DNA of 64,000 nt from the NCBI RefSeq assembly GCF_001307295.1, contig NZ_CP012700.1:4405001-4469000 (forward strand). The letters are read 5' to 3'. The first letter of the stretch is position 1, and every line of letters begins with the position of its first letter. A program made the translations under genes and the position numbers. The notes beneath the pieces are model-generated. The model was not told the origin of the DNA. It did not search any database and saw nothing but the letters and a program-made list of their open reading frames with translations. Shown here piece by piece: positions 10,230 through 20,120 of the stretch. The DNA comes from Sphingopyxis macrogoltabida (GTDB lineage Bacteria > Pseudomonadota > Alphaproteobacteria > Sphingomonadales > Sphingomonadaceae).

Positions 10230-10715
10230 ATGCCGAATTTCATGCCCAAGCTTCCTGCCTCGCGCCCGCGCCTGATCGTCGTCGGACTGATGGTCGCGCT
10301 GACCGCGGGCGGCTGTACGCAGATGAAGGGGCGGCAGGGCTATGTCGTCGATCCGGTGCTGACGCAGGCGATCACGCCCGGCGTCGACAATCGCGAGTCG
10401 GTCGAAAAGACGCTCGGACGCCCGACTTTCGTCGGCCAGTTCAGCAACAATGAATATTATTATGTGTCGCGCGAAACGCGGCAGCTCGCCTTCGCCAATC
10501 CGCGCCCGATCGCGCAGCAGGTGCTGCGCGTCCGCTTCGACCCCGCCGGCAACGTCGCGGCGGTCGACAAGACCGGCCTCGAACTGGTGAGCAAGCTCAA
10601 TCCCGAAGGCGACAAGACCCCGACGCTGGGCCGCCACCGCAGCTTCTTCGAGGATATCTTCGGCAATATCGGCGCGGTTGGTGCGCCGGGCGCCGGGGCG
10701 CCTCCGGGACAGTAA
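10230..10715 (+). CDS. bamE: Outer-membrane assembly lipoprotein BamE
   Basis: A 161-residue lipoprotein of the BAM beta-barrel assembly complex. The signal ends in LTAGGC, a lipobox with Cys near residue 30. The SmpA/OmlA domain follows: GVDNRESVEKTLGRPTF and YYYVSRETRQLAF. A Gly/Ala/Pro-rich tail ends it. The start at 10230 follows CGGAGATTGTCGA. A large palindrome and two small hairpins lie between it and the convergent maeB. Confidence 0.92.
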   Translation: MPNFMPKLPASRPRLIVVGLMVALTAGGCTQMKGRQGYVVDPVLTQAITPGVDNRESVEKTLGRPTFVGQFSNNEYYYVSRETRQLAFANPRPIAQQVLRVRFDPAGNVAAVDKTGLELVSKLNPEGDKTPTLGRHRSFFEDIFGNIGAVGAPGAGAPPGQ

Positions 10716-10720
10716 GTTAT

Positions 10721-10741
10721 CGCTTCAGCTTTGCTGAAGCG
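10721..10741 (+). terminator. 9-bp hairpin just after bamE
   Basis: CGCTTCAGC (10721-10729) and GCTGAAGCG (10733-10741) pair perfectly around TTT. No poly-T follows. It is probably part of the bamE transcript end together with the larger palindrome next to it. Confidence 0.4.
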
Positions 10742-10742
10742 C

Positions 10743-10824
10743 GCGGCACCGGCCCGCTCCCCACCCGGCCTCCCAATCCAGTTTATTCTGTGGGAGGCCG
10801 GGCGGGGGAGCGGGCCGGTGCCGC
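10743..10824. repeat. Long GC-rich palindrome between convergent bamE and maeB
   Basis: Arms at 10743-10775 and 10791-10824 pair over about 33 positions with one bulged base and one mismatch, leaving a 15-base AT-richer loop. The arm reads GGCACCGGCCCGCTCCCC and on. It is placed exactly between two convergent genes, so a bidirectional transcription stop is likely, but there is no T-tract. The length is well above that of an ordinary terminator. Confidence 0.7.
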
Positions 10825-10843
10825 TTCCGGCGTCAGCCGGAAG
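10824..10843 (-). terminator. 8-bp hairpin just after maeB
   Basis: CTTCCGGC (10824-10831) and GCCGGAAG (10836-10843) pair around GTCA, 9 bases downstream of the maeB stop on the minus strand. No T-tract is seen, so function as a terminator is uncertain. Confidence 0.35.
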
Positions 10844-10852
10844 ATCAAAGCT

Positions 10853-13117
10853 CTATTGCGCGATCCCGCCAGCCGCGAGCACGGCGAGCGTGACCAGATC
10901 GGATGCGGTCGATGCCATCGTCGCGACCTGCACCGGCTTTTCCATGCCGACGAGCATCGGTCCGATCACCGCACCGCCGCCGAGTTCGCGGAGCAGCTTC
11001 GCCGACAGATTGGCCGATTGCAGTCCCGGCATCACCAGCACGTTCGCCGGGCCCGACAGGCGGCAGAAGGGATAGTTCTTCATCACCTTCTCGTTCAGCG
11101 CGACGTCGGGCGCCATTTCGCCTTCATATTCGAAGCCCGGGTTCCGCTGGTCGAGGATCGAAACCGCATCGCGGATATTGTCGAGCCATTCGCCCGGCGG
11201 GTTGCCGAAGGTCGAATAGGAGAGAAAGGCGACTCGCGGCTCGTGCCCCATCCGCCGCGCGACCTGTGCGGTACGTTCGGCGATATCGGCGAGCATGACG
11301 GCCGACGGCCGTTCGTTCACCGTCGTGTCGGCCATGAAGATGGTGTGATGCTGGTCGACAAGGACGTGGATGCCGAAGGGCGTCTTGCCCTCGGCATGGT
11401 CGATCACCCGCCGCACTTCGCGCATCGTCTGCGAATAGGTGCGCGTCGTGCCGGTGATCATCGCATCGGCAAGGCCGAGCTTGAGCAGCAGTGAGCCGAA
11501 GATGTTGCGATCGCGGTTGACCATGCGTTCGGCATCGCGGCGGAGATAACCGCGCCGCTGCAGCCGTTCGTAGAGCATGTCGACCATCTCTGGCACATGC
11601 GGCGAATTGACGCTGTTGTGCACCTCGAACGACTCGGCGTCGGCGACGCCCATCGCGCGCAATTTGTCGTGCAGCCCTTCGCGCCCGACGAGCACCGGAA
11701 TGCCGTAGCCGCCGTCGCGGAACTGGATCGCGGCGCGCAGCACGACCTCCTCTTCGCCCTCAGCAAAAACGACGCGCTTCGGGTTCGACCGCGCGGCTTC
11801 ATAGGCGAGCGTCAGTACCGACGTCGTCGGGTTGAGGCGCGCACGGAGGCGGGTGCGATATTCGTCGAGATCCGCAATCGGCCGCTGCGCGACGCCCGTC
11901 TGCATCGCCGCTTCGGCGACCGCGGCGGGAACGATTTCCATCAAACGCGGGTCGAAGGGCGACGGGATGATATATTCGGGACCAAAGCTCGACGCACGTC
12001 CGCCATAGGCCGCGGCGACTTCCTCGGGCACCTGCTGGCGCGCGAGGTCGGCGATCGCATAGGCCGCGGCGATCTTCATCTCTTCGTTGATCGCGGTCGC
12101 ATGGACATCGAGCGCGCCGCGGAAGATGAAGGGGAAGCAGAGAACATTGTTGACCTGGTTCGGATAGTCCGAGCGCCCGGTCGCGATGATTGCGTCGGGT
12201 CTTGCGGCACGAGCATCCGGCGGCGAGATTTCGGGATCGGGGTTCGCCATCGCGAAAATGATCGGCGCCGGTGCCATGTCCTTGACCATTTCGGGCTTGA
12301 GCGCCCCCGCGGCCGAGAGGCCGAGGAAGACGTCGGCACCGATCAGCGCTTCGGTCAGGTTGCGCGCTTCGGTCGGCACGGCATGCGCCGACTTCCACTG
12401 GTCCATGCCTTCGGTCCGGCCCTGCCAGATCGTGCCCTTGCGATCGCACATGATGACATTTTCGTGCCGCACGCCCATCGCCTTGATGAGCGCGGTGCAG
12501 GCGATCGCGGCCGCGCCCGCGCCGTTGACGACGACCTTGACGGTCGAAAGGTCGCGCCCGGTCAGGTGACAGGCGTTGATCAGGCCCGCGGCGGTGATGA
12601 TCGCGGTGCCATGCTGGTCGTCATGGAACACCGGGATGTTCATCTTTTCCTTCAGCGCCTGTTCGATGATGAAGCAGTTCGGCGCCGCGATATCCTCGAG
12701 GTTGATGCCGCCGAAGCTCGGTTCGAGCAGCGCGACGGCGTCGATGAACGCCTGCGGATCTTCGGTATCGACCTCGAGGTCGATCGAATCGACGTCGGCG
12801 AAGCGCTTGAACAGCACCGCCTTGCCTTCCATCACCGGCTTCGAGGCGAGCGCGCCGAGGTTGCCGAGACCGAGGATTGCGGTTCCGTTCGAGATCACCG
12901 CGACCAGATTGCCTTTGATTGTGTAGTCGTAAGCCTTGGCCGGGTCCGCGGCGATCGCGTTGACCGGGACGGCGACGCCGGGCGAATAGGCAAGGCTGAG
13001 GTCGCGCTGCGTCGCCATCGGCTTTGACGCGACGATCTCGATTTTCCCGGGCCGGCCATATTCGTGGTAGAGCAGGGCCTCGCGGTCGGAAAACTGCACC
13101 TTGCTGCCACTATCCAT
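10853..13117 (-). CDS. maeB: NADP-dependent malic enzyme with phosphotransacetylase-like domain
   Basis: A 754-residue MaeB-type protein that decarboxylates malate to pyruvate with NADP+. The N-terminal malic domain contains [14 protein letters not shown], and the cofactor domain has [19 protein letters not shown] and [15 protein letters not shown]. From about residue 430 a phosphate-acetyltransferase-like domain follows ([20 protein letters not shown]), which in this family is regulatory rather than active. Length is typical. It is convergent with bamE and divergent from mutS. Confidence 0.95.
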   Translation of the reverse strand: MDSGSKVQFSDREALLYHEYGRPGKIEIVASKPMATQRDLSLAYSPGVAVPVNAIAADPAKAYDYTIKGNLVAVISNGTAILGLGNLGALASKPVMEGKAVLFKRFADVDSIDLEVDTEDPQAFIDAVALLEPSFGGINLEDIAAPNCFIIEQALKEKMNIPVFHDDQHGTAIITAAGLINACHLTGRDLSTVKVVVNGAGAAAIACTALIKAMGVRHENVIMCDRKGTIWQGRTEGMDQWKSAHAVPTEARNLTEALIGADVFLGLSAAGALKPEMVKDMAPAPIIFAMANPDPEISPPDARAARPDAIIATGRSDYPNQVNNVLCFPFIFRGALDVHATAINEEMKIAAAYAIADLARQQVPEEVAAAYGGRASSFGPEYIIPSPFDPRLMEIVPAAVAEAAMQTGVAQRPIADLDEYRTRLRARLNPTTSVLTLAYEAARSNPKRVVFAEGEEEVVLRAAIQFRDGGYGIPVLVGREGLHDKLRAMGVADAESFEVHNSVNSPHVPEMVDMLYERLQRRGYLRRDAERMVNRDRNIFGSLLLKLGLADAMITGTTRTYSQTMREVRRVIDHAEGKTPFGIHVLVDQHHTIFMADTTVNERPSAVMLADIAERTAQVARRMGHEPRVAFLSYSTFGNPPGEWLDNIRDAVSILDQRNPGFEYEGEMAPDVALNEKVMKNYPFCRLSGPANVLVMPGLQSANLSAKLLRELGGGAVIGPMLVGMEKPVQVATMASTASDLVTLAVLAAGGIAQ

Positions 13118-13328
13118 CGTCTATCCTCTCCTCTGATCCACAAGCCGCGCGCCCGATCTCTTTCCTAGACCTGGTTCCGGCATTGCCGAAACCATAATCC
13201 ACACCGGTCCACTCGCTATGGCTTACCCCCAGGAACATTAATCCCCTAGCGTCACCCGGGCGGATTGTAACCGCGAATGTTGCAGGCGCATGCCTTGCCA
13301 TGTCGCCCCCAATCACTAAGCAGGGCGA

Positions 13329-15998
13329 ATGCCCGCGACCGCCCCGAAACCTGCCAACAGCAACGCCGCACCCGCCGCCCATCCCGCCGCAACGCCGATG
13401 ATGGCGCAATATTGGTCGCTGAAGGACAAGGCCGGCGACTGCCTGCTCTTCTATCGCATGGGCGATTTCTTCGAACTGTTTTTCGACGATGCCAAGGCAG
13501 CGGCGGCGACGCTCGACATCGCGCTGACGTCGCGCGGCGAACATGGCGGCGAACCCGTGCCGATGTGCGGCGTGCCCGTCCACGCCGCCGAATCCTATCT
13601 CGCGCGGCTGATCCGCGCCGGCCACCGCGTCGCGATCGCCGAACAGGTCGAAAGCCCTGCCGAAGCCAAGGCGCGCGGCGGGTCGAAAGCGCTTGTGGCG
13701 CGGGCGATCGTTCGTTTCGTCACCGCCGGAACGCTGACCGAAGAGGCATTGCTCGAAGGACGCAGCGCCAATCGCCTCGCCGCCCTCGCCGAGGTCGGCA
13801 GCGAAGGCGAGGTCTCGATTGCTGCCGCCGATATCTCGACCGGACGGTTCGAGGTCGTCGCGGTGCGCCGTGAGGCCGTCGATGCCGAACTCGCGCGGCT
13901 GGCGCCGTCCGAATTGCTGGTGAGCGAGGGCGCAGAGGCACCGGTAGCAGGGGCGCGGCAGATCGTGCGGCGGCCGGCGGGCGAATTTGCCAGCACCGCC
14001 GGGCAGAAACGGCTCGAAGCCTTGTTCGGCGTCCAGACGCTCGATGGCTTCGGTAGCTTTTCGCGCGGTGAAATCGCCGCAATGGGGGCGATTGCCGCCT
14101 ATCTCGATCATGTCGGGACCGGTTCGGCGGTCTTTCTCCAGCCGCCGCTGCGCGTCTCGGCGTCGGATCGCATGGCGATCGACGCGGCGACGCGCGAGAG
14201 CCTCGAACTCGTGCGCACCATGGCGGGCGCTCGCGACGGCAGCCTGCTCGCGACGATCGACCGCACCGTGACCGCGGCGGGGGCGCGGCTGCTCGCCGAC
14301 GATCTCGCGAGCCCGCTGACCGACAAGGGCGCGATCCTCGAACGGCTCGATCTGGTCGACAGCCTCGCGCGCGATGCGCTGTGGCGCGGCGAGCTGCGCG
14401 CGACGCTGCGTGCGCTGCCCGATGCCGGACGGGCGCTCGGGCGTCTCGTGGCGGGGCGCGGCGGTCCGCGCGACCTTGCGCAGCTGCGCGATGCGCTCGG
14501 CGGGGCGCGGCTGCTCCGCGAACATCTCGCGCGCCGTGCCGACCTGCCGCCGCTCCTCGCGCGGCTGCTGCCGGGGCTCGACGGCCATGGCGCGCTCGTC
14601 GATGAGCTCACGCGCGCGCTGATCGAGACGCCGCCGGTCGACGCTGCGCAGGGCGGCTATATCGCCGAGGGCTATGATCATGGCCTTGATGCGCTGCGCG
14701 AAACGGCGCGCGATGGGCGCAAGGCGATCGCGGTGCTCGAGGCGGGCTATCGCGACCGCACCGGCATCGCCTCGCTCAAGATCCGCCACAATGGCGTGCT
14801 CGGCTATCATGTCGAGGTGCCGGCGAAGCATGCCGATACGCTGATGGCTCCCGACTCGGGCTTCACCCATCGCCAGACGCTCGCGGGGGTCGTCCGCTTC
14901 AACTCGGCGGATCTCCATGAAGCGGCGAGCCGGGTGACGCAGGCGGGCGTCCACGCGCTCGCCGCCGAGGCGGCGCATCTCGAAACGCTGACCGAGCAGG
15001 CGACGCAGCGGCGCGAGGCGATTGCCGCATCGTGCGACGTGCTCGCGCGGATCGATGTCGCCGCGGCGCTCGCCGACCATGCGATGAGCCACAACTGGTG
15101 CCGCCCCGACCTTGCCGATGAGCCTTGCCTCGACGTGAGCGGCGGCCGCCACCCGGTGGTCGAGGCGACGCTGGCGAAATCGGGCGAGCGCTTCGTGCCG
15201 AATGACGTCTCCCTGTCCGAAGCCGACCGGCTCTGGCTCGTCACCGGCCCCAATATGGGCGGTAAATCGACCTTCCTGCGCCAGAATGCGCTGATCGTCG
15301 TGCTCGCGCAGGCGGGGGGCTTCGTCCCCGCGGCGTCGGCGAAGCTCGGGCTCGTGGACCGGCTGTTCAGCCGCGTCGGCGCCAGCGACAATCTCGCGCG
15401 CGGGCGCTCGACCTTCATGGTCGAAATGGTCGAAACCGCCGCGATCCTTGCGCAGGCCACTCCGCAAAGCTTCGTCATCCTCGACGAGGTCGGGCGCGGC
15501 ACCTCGACCTACGACGGGCTCGCGCTCGCCTGGTCGGTGGTCGAGGCGGTGCACGAGGTCAATCGCTGCCGCTGCCTGTTCGCGACCCATTATCACGAGC
15601 TGACCCGCCTCGCCGAAACGCTGAACGCTCTCTCGCTCCACCACGTCCGCGCGCGCGAATGGCAGGGCGATCTGGTGCTGCTCCACGAGGTTGCCGAGGG
15701 GCCCGCCGACCGCAGCTATGGTCTTGCGGTCGCGCGCCTCGCCGGGGTGCCCGCGGGTGTCGTCAAACGCGCCGAAGCGGTGCTCGCGAAGCTCGAGGCG
15801 GGGCGCGAAGCAACCGGCGGACTCGCCGCCGGGCTCGACGACCTGCCGTTGTTCGCGGCGACGCTCGCCGCAGCGCCGGCGGCGGCCAAAGATGCGCTGC
15901 GCGAGGCGCTCGGTGCGATCGATCCCGACGCGCTCGCCCCCCGCGAAGCGCTCGACACGCTTTATGCGCTCAAACGGCTGATGGCGGACGAGGCATGA
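13329..15998 (+). CDS. mutS: DNA mismatch repair protein MutS
   Basis: An 889-residue mismatch sensor. The N-terminal domain carries the Phe-x-Glu reading motif as GDFFELFFDD near residue 45. The ATPase domain shows Walker A TGPNMGGKSTFLRQ near residue 640, Walker B FVILDEVGRGTSTYDG, and the following ATHYHEL. The first ~22 residues are an Ala/Pro-rich lead not conserved in the family; the second Met pair (residues 24-25) begins the conserved part, so a later start is possible. Its TGA overlaps the glnD ATG. Confidence 0.97.
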   Translation: MPATAPKPANSNAAPAAHPAATPMMAQYWSLKDKAGDCLLFYRMGDFFELFFDDAKAAAATLDIALTSRGEHGGEPVPMCGVPVHAAESYLARLIRAGHRVAIAEQVESPAEAKARGGSKALVARAIVRFVTAGTLTEEALLEGRSANRLAALAEVGSEGEVSIAAADISTGRFEVVAVRREAVDAELARLAPSELLVSEGAEAPVAGARQIVRRPAGEFASTAGQKRLEALFGVQTLDGFGSFSRGEIAAMGAIAAYLDHVGTGSAVFLQPPLRVSASDRMAIDAATRESLELVRTMAGARDGSLLATIDRTVTAAGARLLADDLASPLTDKGAILERLDLVDSLARDALWRGELRATLRALPDAGRALGRLVAGRGGPRDLAQLRDALGGARLLREHLARRADLPPLLARLLPGLDGHGALVDELTRALIETPPVDAAQGGYIAEGYDHGLDALRETARDGRKAIAVLEAGYRDRTGIASLKIRHNGVLGYHVEVPAKHADTLMAPDSGFTHRQTLAGVVRFNSADLHEAASRVTQAGVHALAAEAAHLETLTEQATQRREAIAASCDVLARIDVAAALADHAMSHNWCRPDLADEPCLDVSGGRHPVVEATLAKSGERFVPNDVSLSEADRLWLVTGPNMGGKSTFLRQNALIVVLAQAGGFVPAASAKLGLVDRLFSRVGASDNLARGRSTFMVEMVETAAILAQATPQSFVILDEVGRGTSTYDGLALAWSVVEAVHEVNRCRCLFATHYHELTRLAETLNALSLHHVRAREWQGDLVLLHEVAEGPADRSYGLAVARLAGVPAGVVKRAEAVLAKLEAGREATGGLAAGLDDLPLFAATLAAAPAAAKDALREALGAIDPDALAPREALDTLYALKRLMADEA

Positions 15999-18754
15999 GC
16001 GACCTGTTCGACAATCTCGACCAGCGCCGCGCGATTATCGACCGGCGCGAGTTGGCCGGCCGGCTCGACGCGATCGCCGCCGAGAACAGCGATTCCGGCG
16101 TTCGCCGCCGCGCGATGGTCGCGCTGCTCAGGGACGCGCTCGACAAGGGGCGGAGCGAAATCGAACACCGGCTGCTCGCCCATCCCTCGTCGGGGCGGCT
16201 TGCGGCGAGCGCCACCGCCTTCCTGATCGACCAGATCGTCCGCCTCAGCCACGATTTCACCGTCGGCCACCTCTATCCCGCGGGCAACCGCTCGGCGGGC
16301 GAGCGGATCACGCTGATCGCGGTCGGCGGCTATGGCCGCGGTGAAATGGCGCCGCACAGCGACATCGATATCGGCTTCCTGACCCCGTTCAAGCAGACGA
16401 GCTGGACCGAGCAGGTGATCGAGGCGCAGCTTTACACGCTCTGGGATCTCGGGCTGAAGGTCGGCCATTCGAGCCGCTCGATCGACGAGATGGTGCGCGC
16501 CGCGAAGGACGATCTGACCATTCGCACCGCGCTGCTCGAAGGACGCTTCATCTGGGGCGACCGCGACCTCTACGACCAGGCTTCAGCGCGTTTCGATGCC
16601 GAAGTCGTCGCGGGCAATGCGCGCGCCTTCGTTGCCGACAAGCTTGCCGAACGCGACGAGCGGCACAAGCGCATGGGAGATTCGCGTTACGTCGTCGAAC
16701 CCAATGTGAAGGAAGGGAAGGGCGGTCTGCGCGACCTCCACACTTTGTTCTGGATCGGCAAGTTCATCCACCGCGTACGCACCGTTCCCGAGCTTGTCGA
16801 TGCGGGCCTGCTCTCGGCGCGCGAACTTCGCCAGTTCGCGCGCGCCGAGAATTTCCTGCTCGCGGTGCGCTGCCACCTCCACGTCCTCGCCGGGCGCGCC
16901 GAGGACCGGCTGACCTTCGATTTCCAGCCCGAGATCGCGCGGCGGATGCAGTTCGCCGACCGCCCCGGCAAGAGCGCGGTCGAGCGCTTCATGCAGCTCT
17001 ATTTTCTCCACGCCAAAAGCGTCGGCGACGTCACCGGCACCTTCCTCGCGCATCTCGACGACCAGCTTGCTGCGCGCGGCCGGCGTTTCCTGCCGACGAT
17101 CCGGCGGCGGCCGGGAAAGCTCAATGGCTTCGTCCTCGACCGCGGCCGGCTTGCCTTGCCATCGGACGATTTCTTCCAGCAGGATCCGGTGCGGCTCGTC
17201 GAGATCTTCGCGCTCGCCGACAAGCACGGGCTCGAAATCCATCCGCAGGCGATGCGGCAGGCGCGCCACGATGCCAAGCTGATCGAAACGCAAGGGGTGC
17301 GCCGCAATGCGCGCGCCAACGAACTGTTCCTCGACGTGCTGACCAGTCCGCGCGATCCCGAAACGGTGCTGCGCTGGATGAACGAGGCGGGGGTGTTCGG
17401 CCGTTTCGTTCCCGATTTCGGCCGCGTCGTCGCGCAGATGCAGTTCGACATGTATCATCATTATACGGTCGACGAGCATACCATCCGCGCCATCGGCCTT
17501 CTCGCGGACATTGAGCAGGACCGCCTGAAAGACGACCACCCGCTGTCGAGCGCGATCATGAAACAGGTCCAGTCGCGGCGCGTCATCTATGTCGCGGTGC
17601 TGCTCCACGATATTGCCAAGGGCCGCGGCGGCGACCATAGTGTGCTGGGCGCCGAACTCGCGCTCCGGGTGTGTCCGCGGCTGGGCCTCACTCCGGCAGA
17701 AACCGAAACCGTATCGTGGCTCGTCCGCTATCATCTGCTGATGTCGGCGACCGCGTTCAAGCGCGACCTCGCCGATTTCAAGACGATCCTCGATTTCGCG
17801 GGGCAGGTGCAGTCGCCCGAGCGGCTCCGCCTGCTGCTCGTGCTCACCGTGGTCGATATCCGCGCCGTCGGCCCCGGCGTCTGGAACAGCTGGAAACGCC
17901 AGCTGCTCACCGAACTGTTCGACGCCGCCGAGGAGGTGCTCCGGCTCGGCCATAAGCAGAAGGGCCGCGAATCGCGGATCGCGGGGAAGAAGGAGGCCGT
18001 CGCTGCGCTGCTCCGCCTCGACGAAAAGGGCTTCGCCAAGCTCGCACGGCGTCTGCCCGAAAGCTATTGGATCGCCGAATCGGTCGAGGTCATCGCCGCC
18101 AATCTGATCCATATCCAGCAGGCCGGAAACGCGCCGCTGCACATCGCTGCGGTGCCCGACGACGATCGCGGTGCAACCTTGGTGATGGTGCTCGCCGCCG
18201 ACCATCCGGGGCTTTTCTATCGCATCGCGGGCGGTATTCACCTGGCCGGCGGCAACATCATCGACGCGCGCATTCACACGACGCGTGACGGGCTCGCGCT
18301 CGATAATTTCCTCGTCCAGGATCCGCTCGGCCGCCCGTTTGCCGAGGCCGAGCAGATCGTCCGGCTGACCCGGGCGATCGAGGATGCGCTGGCCAACAGG
18401 CACCGGCTGTTGCCCAAGCTCGAAGCACGGGCGTTGCCGCGGACGCGTGCCGAGGCGTTTCGCGTCGTTCCCAACGTCTTCATCGACAACAAGGCGTCGA
18501 ACCGTTTCACGGTGATCGAGGTCAATGCACAGGACCGCCCGGCGCTGCTCAACCAGCTTGCCTATGCGCTGTTCCAGTCGAAGGTCACGGTGCATTCGGC
18601 GCATGTCGCGACCTATGGCGAGCGCGCGGTCGATACTTTCTATGTCACCGATCTGATCGGCGACAAGATCGACGGCGCAGCGCGGGTGAAGTCGCTCGAA
18701 AAACGCCTCCTCGAAGCCGCGACGAGCCAGAGCGAGGATGCGGTCGCCGCATAG
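15995..18754 (+). CDS. glnD: PII uridylyltransferase / uridylyl-removing enzyme
   Basis: A 919-residue nitrogen sensor that uridylylates and deuridylylates PII. The nucleotidyltransferase motif GGYGRGEMAPHSDIDIGF is near residue 110. An HD domain for UMP removal (LLHDIAKGRGGDHS) is near residue 537. Two C-terminal ACT domains bind glutamine (VMVLAADHPGLFYRIAGG and VIEVNAQDRPALLNQLAY). ATGA overlap with mutS sets the start; upstream in-frame sequence is inside mutS. The mutS-glnD pair is common in sphingomonads. Confidence 0.96.
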   Translation: MSDLFDNLDQRRAIIDRRELAGRLDAIAAENSDSGVRRRAMVALLRDALDKGRSEIEHRLLAHPSSGRLAASATAFLIDQIVRLSHDFTVGHLYPAGNRSAGERITLIAVGGYGRGEMAPHSDIDIGFLTPFKQTSWTEQVIEAQLYTLWDLGLKVGHSSRSIDEMVRAAKDDLTIRTALLEGRFIWGDRDLYDQASARFDAEVVAGNARAFVADKLAERDERHKRMGDSRYVVEPNVKEGKGGLRDLHTLFWIGKFIHRVRTVPELVDAGLLSARELRQFARAENFLLAVRCHLHVLAGRAEDRLTFDFQPEIARRMQFADRPGKSAVERFMQLYFLHAKSVGDVTGTFLAHLDDQLAARGRRFLPTIRRRPGKLNGFVLDRGRLALPSDDFFQQDPVRLVEIFALADKHGLEIHPQAMRQARHDAKLIETQGVRRNARANELFLDVLTSPRDPETVLRWMNEAGVFGRFVPDFGRVVAQMQFDMYHHYTVDEHTIRAIGLLADIEQDRLKDDHPLSSAIMKQVQSRRVIYVAVLLHDIAKGRGGDHSVLGAELALRVCPRLGLTPAETETVSWLVRYHLLMSATAFKRDLADFKTILDFAGQVQSPERLRLLLVLTVVDIRAVGPGVWNSWKRQLLTELFDAAEEVLRLGHKQKGRESRIAGKKEAVAALLRLDEKGFAKLARRLPESYWIAESVEVIAANLIHIQQAGNAPLHIAAVPDDDRGATLVMVLAADHPGLFYRIAGGIHLAGGNIIDARIHTTRDGLALDNFLVQDPLGRPFAEAEQIVRLTRAIEDALANRHRLLPKLEARALPRTRAEAFRVVPNVFIDNKASNRFTVIEVNAQDRPALLNQLAYALFQSKVTVHSAHVATYGERAVDTFYVTDLIGDKIDGAARVKSLEKRLLEAATSQSEDAVAA

Positions 18755-18868
18755 ACCCCGTCCAAAGGATTAGTTTTTCTAGCCATTGAGGCGAGTTTTT
18801 CTGCGCGTTGACCTTCCCCAGCGAGAGATTTAGCCACGCTGGCAATCAGAAAAGCCGAGGAGGGTCCG

Positions 18869-19996
18869 ATGCCGAATTTCTCACGTCGCCAATTGGTCGG
18901 CAGCGCCTTGGCCGCCACGGTCGCAGCGCCCTTCATCAGCCGCCCGGTCCGGGCCGAAAGCGCTGCCTATCCGCCACGCACCTATCCGAAGCGCGTCGTC
19001 GATCTGGTGAACGAGGCGCTGGTGATCGACATGCTGCACCCGATCCTGATCGACGAGGGTCCGGCGCCGATGACCGACAAGCTTGCCAAGGAATTCCGCA
19101 CCAGCGGCGTCAACGCAATGCTGCAGGGGATCGGTATCCGCGATCCGGACGCGCGTGACCAGGTGCTGTCCTATTTTACGCTGTGGGGCCATTATGTGCA
19201 GGTCAACAGCCATGTCTTCACCGGCGTCGACAAGATGTCCGACATCCTCCGCGCCAAGCGCGACGGCAAGGTCGCGGTGATCATGGGGATGCAGAATTCG
19301 GACCATTTCCAGAAGGTCGAGGACGTCGAATTTTTCTACAAGCGCGGCCAGCGCGTTTCGCAGCTGACCTATAATTGGCAGAGCCGCATCGGCTCTGGCT
19401 CGACCGAGCGGGTCGACGGCGGGGTCAGCGATTATGGCGTGTCGATTATCGAGGCGATGAACAAGGTCGGCATGCTGATTGACGTGTCGCATTGCGGCGA
19501 CAAGACGACGCTCGATGCGATCGAGCTATCGCCAAAACCGATCGCGATCACCCACAGCAATTGCCGGGCGCTCAACAACCATCCGCGGCTCAAGACCGAC
19601 GAGGCGATCAAAGCGCTCGCCGCGAAGGGCGGCGTGATGGGCATTGCCGGGGTGCGCAACTTCGTGACCGCGCAGGAACCGACGACCCTGCCGAATATCG
19701 TCGATCATATCGACCATGCGGTGAAGCTGGTCGGGATCGAGCATGTCGGGATCGGCAGCGACCTCGACAATCATGGCTATGACGACATGCCGCCCGAGTT
19801 GCAAAAGGCGATGAAGGGCATGCTGAAGTCGAGCTACGCCTGGCGCGACAAGATCGACACCGACGGCTTCGACCATCCGCGGCGGATTTACGATCTGACC
19901 GAGGAACTGATGCGCCGCCGCTATTCGAACGATAATATCAAGGCGATCCTCGGCGGCAATTTCCAGCGCCTGCTGACCGCCACCTGGGGCGGGTAG
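18869..19996 (+). CDS. Tat-exported membrane dipeptidase (M19)
   Basis: A 375-residue member of the renal dipeptidase family M19, a zinc enzyme that cleaves dipeptides. The N-terminus has a twin-arginine signal SRRQLVGSALAATVAAPF, with processing likely near residue 29. Family landmarks are VIDMLHPIL, LTYNWQSRIGSG, MLIDVSHCGDKTTLDAIE, PIAITHSNCRALNNHPR and VGIGSDLDNHGYD. The folded-export route fits a metal-loaded periplasmic enzyme. GGAGGGTCCG precedes ATG. Confidence 0.9.
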   Translation: MPNFSRRQLVGSALAATVAAPFISRPVRAESAAYPPRTYPKRVVDLVNEALVIDMLHPILIDEGPAPMTDKLAKEFRTSGVNAMLQGIGIRDPDARDQVLSYFTLWGHYVQVNSHVFTGVDKMSDILRAKRDGKVAVIMGMQNSDHFQKVEDVEFFYKRGQRVSQLTYNWQSRIGSGSTERVDGGVSDYGVSIIEAMNKVGMLIDVSHCGDKTTLDAIELSPKPIAITHSNCRALNNHPRLKTDEAIKALAAKGGVMGIAGVRNFVTAQEPTTLPNIVDHIDHAVKLVGIEHVGIGSDLDNHGYDDMPPELQKAMKGMLKSSYAWRDKIDTDGFDHPRRIYDLTEELMRRRYSNDNIKAILGGNFQRLLTATWGG

Positions 19997-20018
19997 GAGC
20001 CAAGCGCCTCTATATTAT

Positions 20019-20096
20019 CGTCATCCCGGCGCAGGCCGGGATCTCAACGGCGCATCATGAGCCATGGTCGAGATCCCGGCCTGCGCCGGGATGACG
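20019..20096. repeat. 27-bp perfect inverted repeat (CGTCATCCCGG family)
   Basis: Arms at 20019-20045 and 20070-20096 are perfectly complementary with a 24-base loop. Each arm starts CGTCATCCCGGCGCAGG. It lies between the convergent dipeptidase and pheT genes. Related units sharing CGTCATCCCGG occur at 33021-33088 and 52143-52218, and a half-sized one at 32912-32931. Confidence 0.8.
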
Positions 20097-20120
20097 AAAT
20101 GGAATGGCGTGGAAGGTGCC

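Noticed and set aside
13110..15686. An 858-residue minus-strand open frame
   Set aside because: It is antisense to mutS. High GC at third positions creates long empty frames; its translation is Arg/Ala/Asp-rich without domains.
16583..18604. A 673-residue minus-strand open frame
   Set aside because: It is antisense to glnD, which has all its catalytic motifs on the plus strand.
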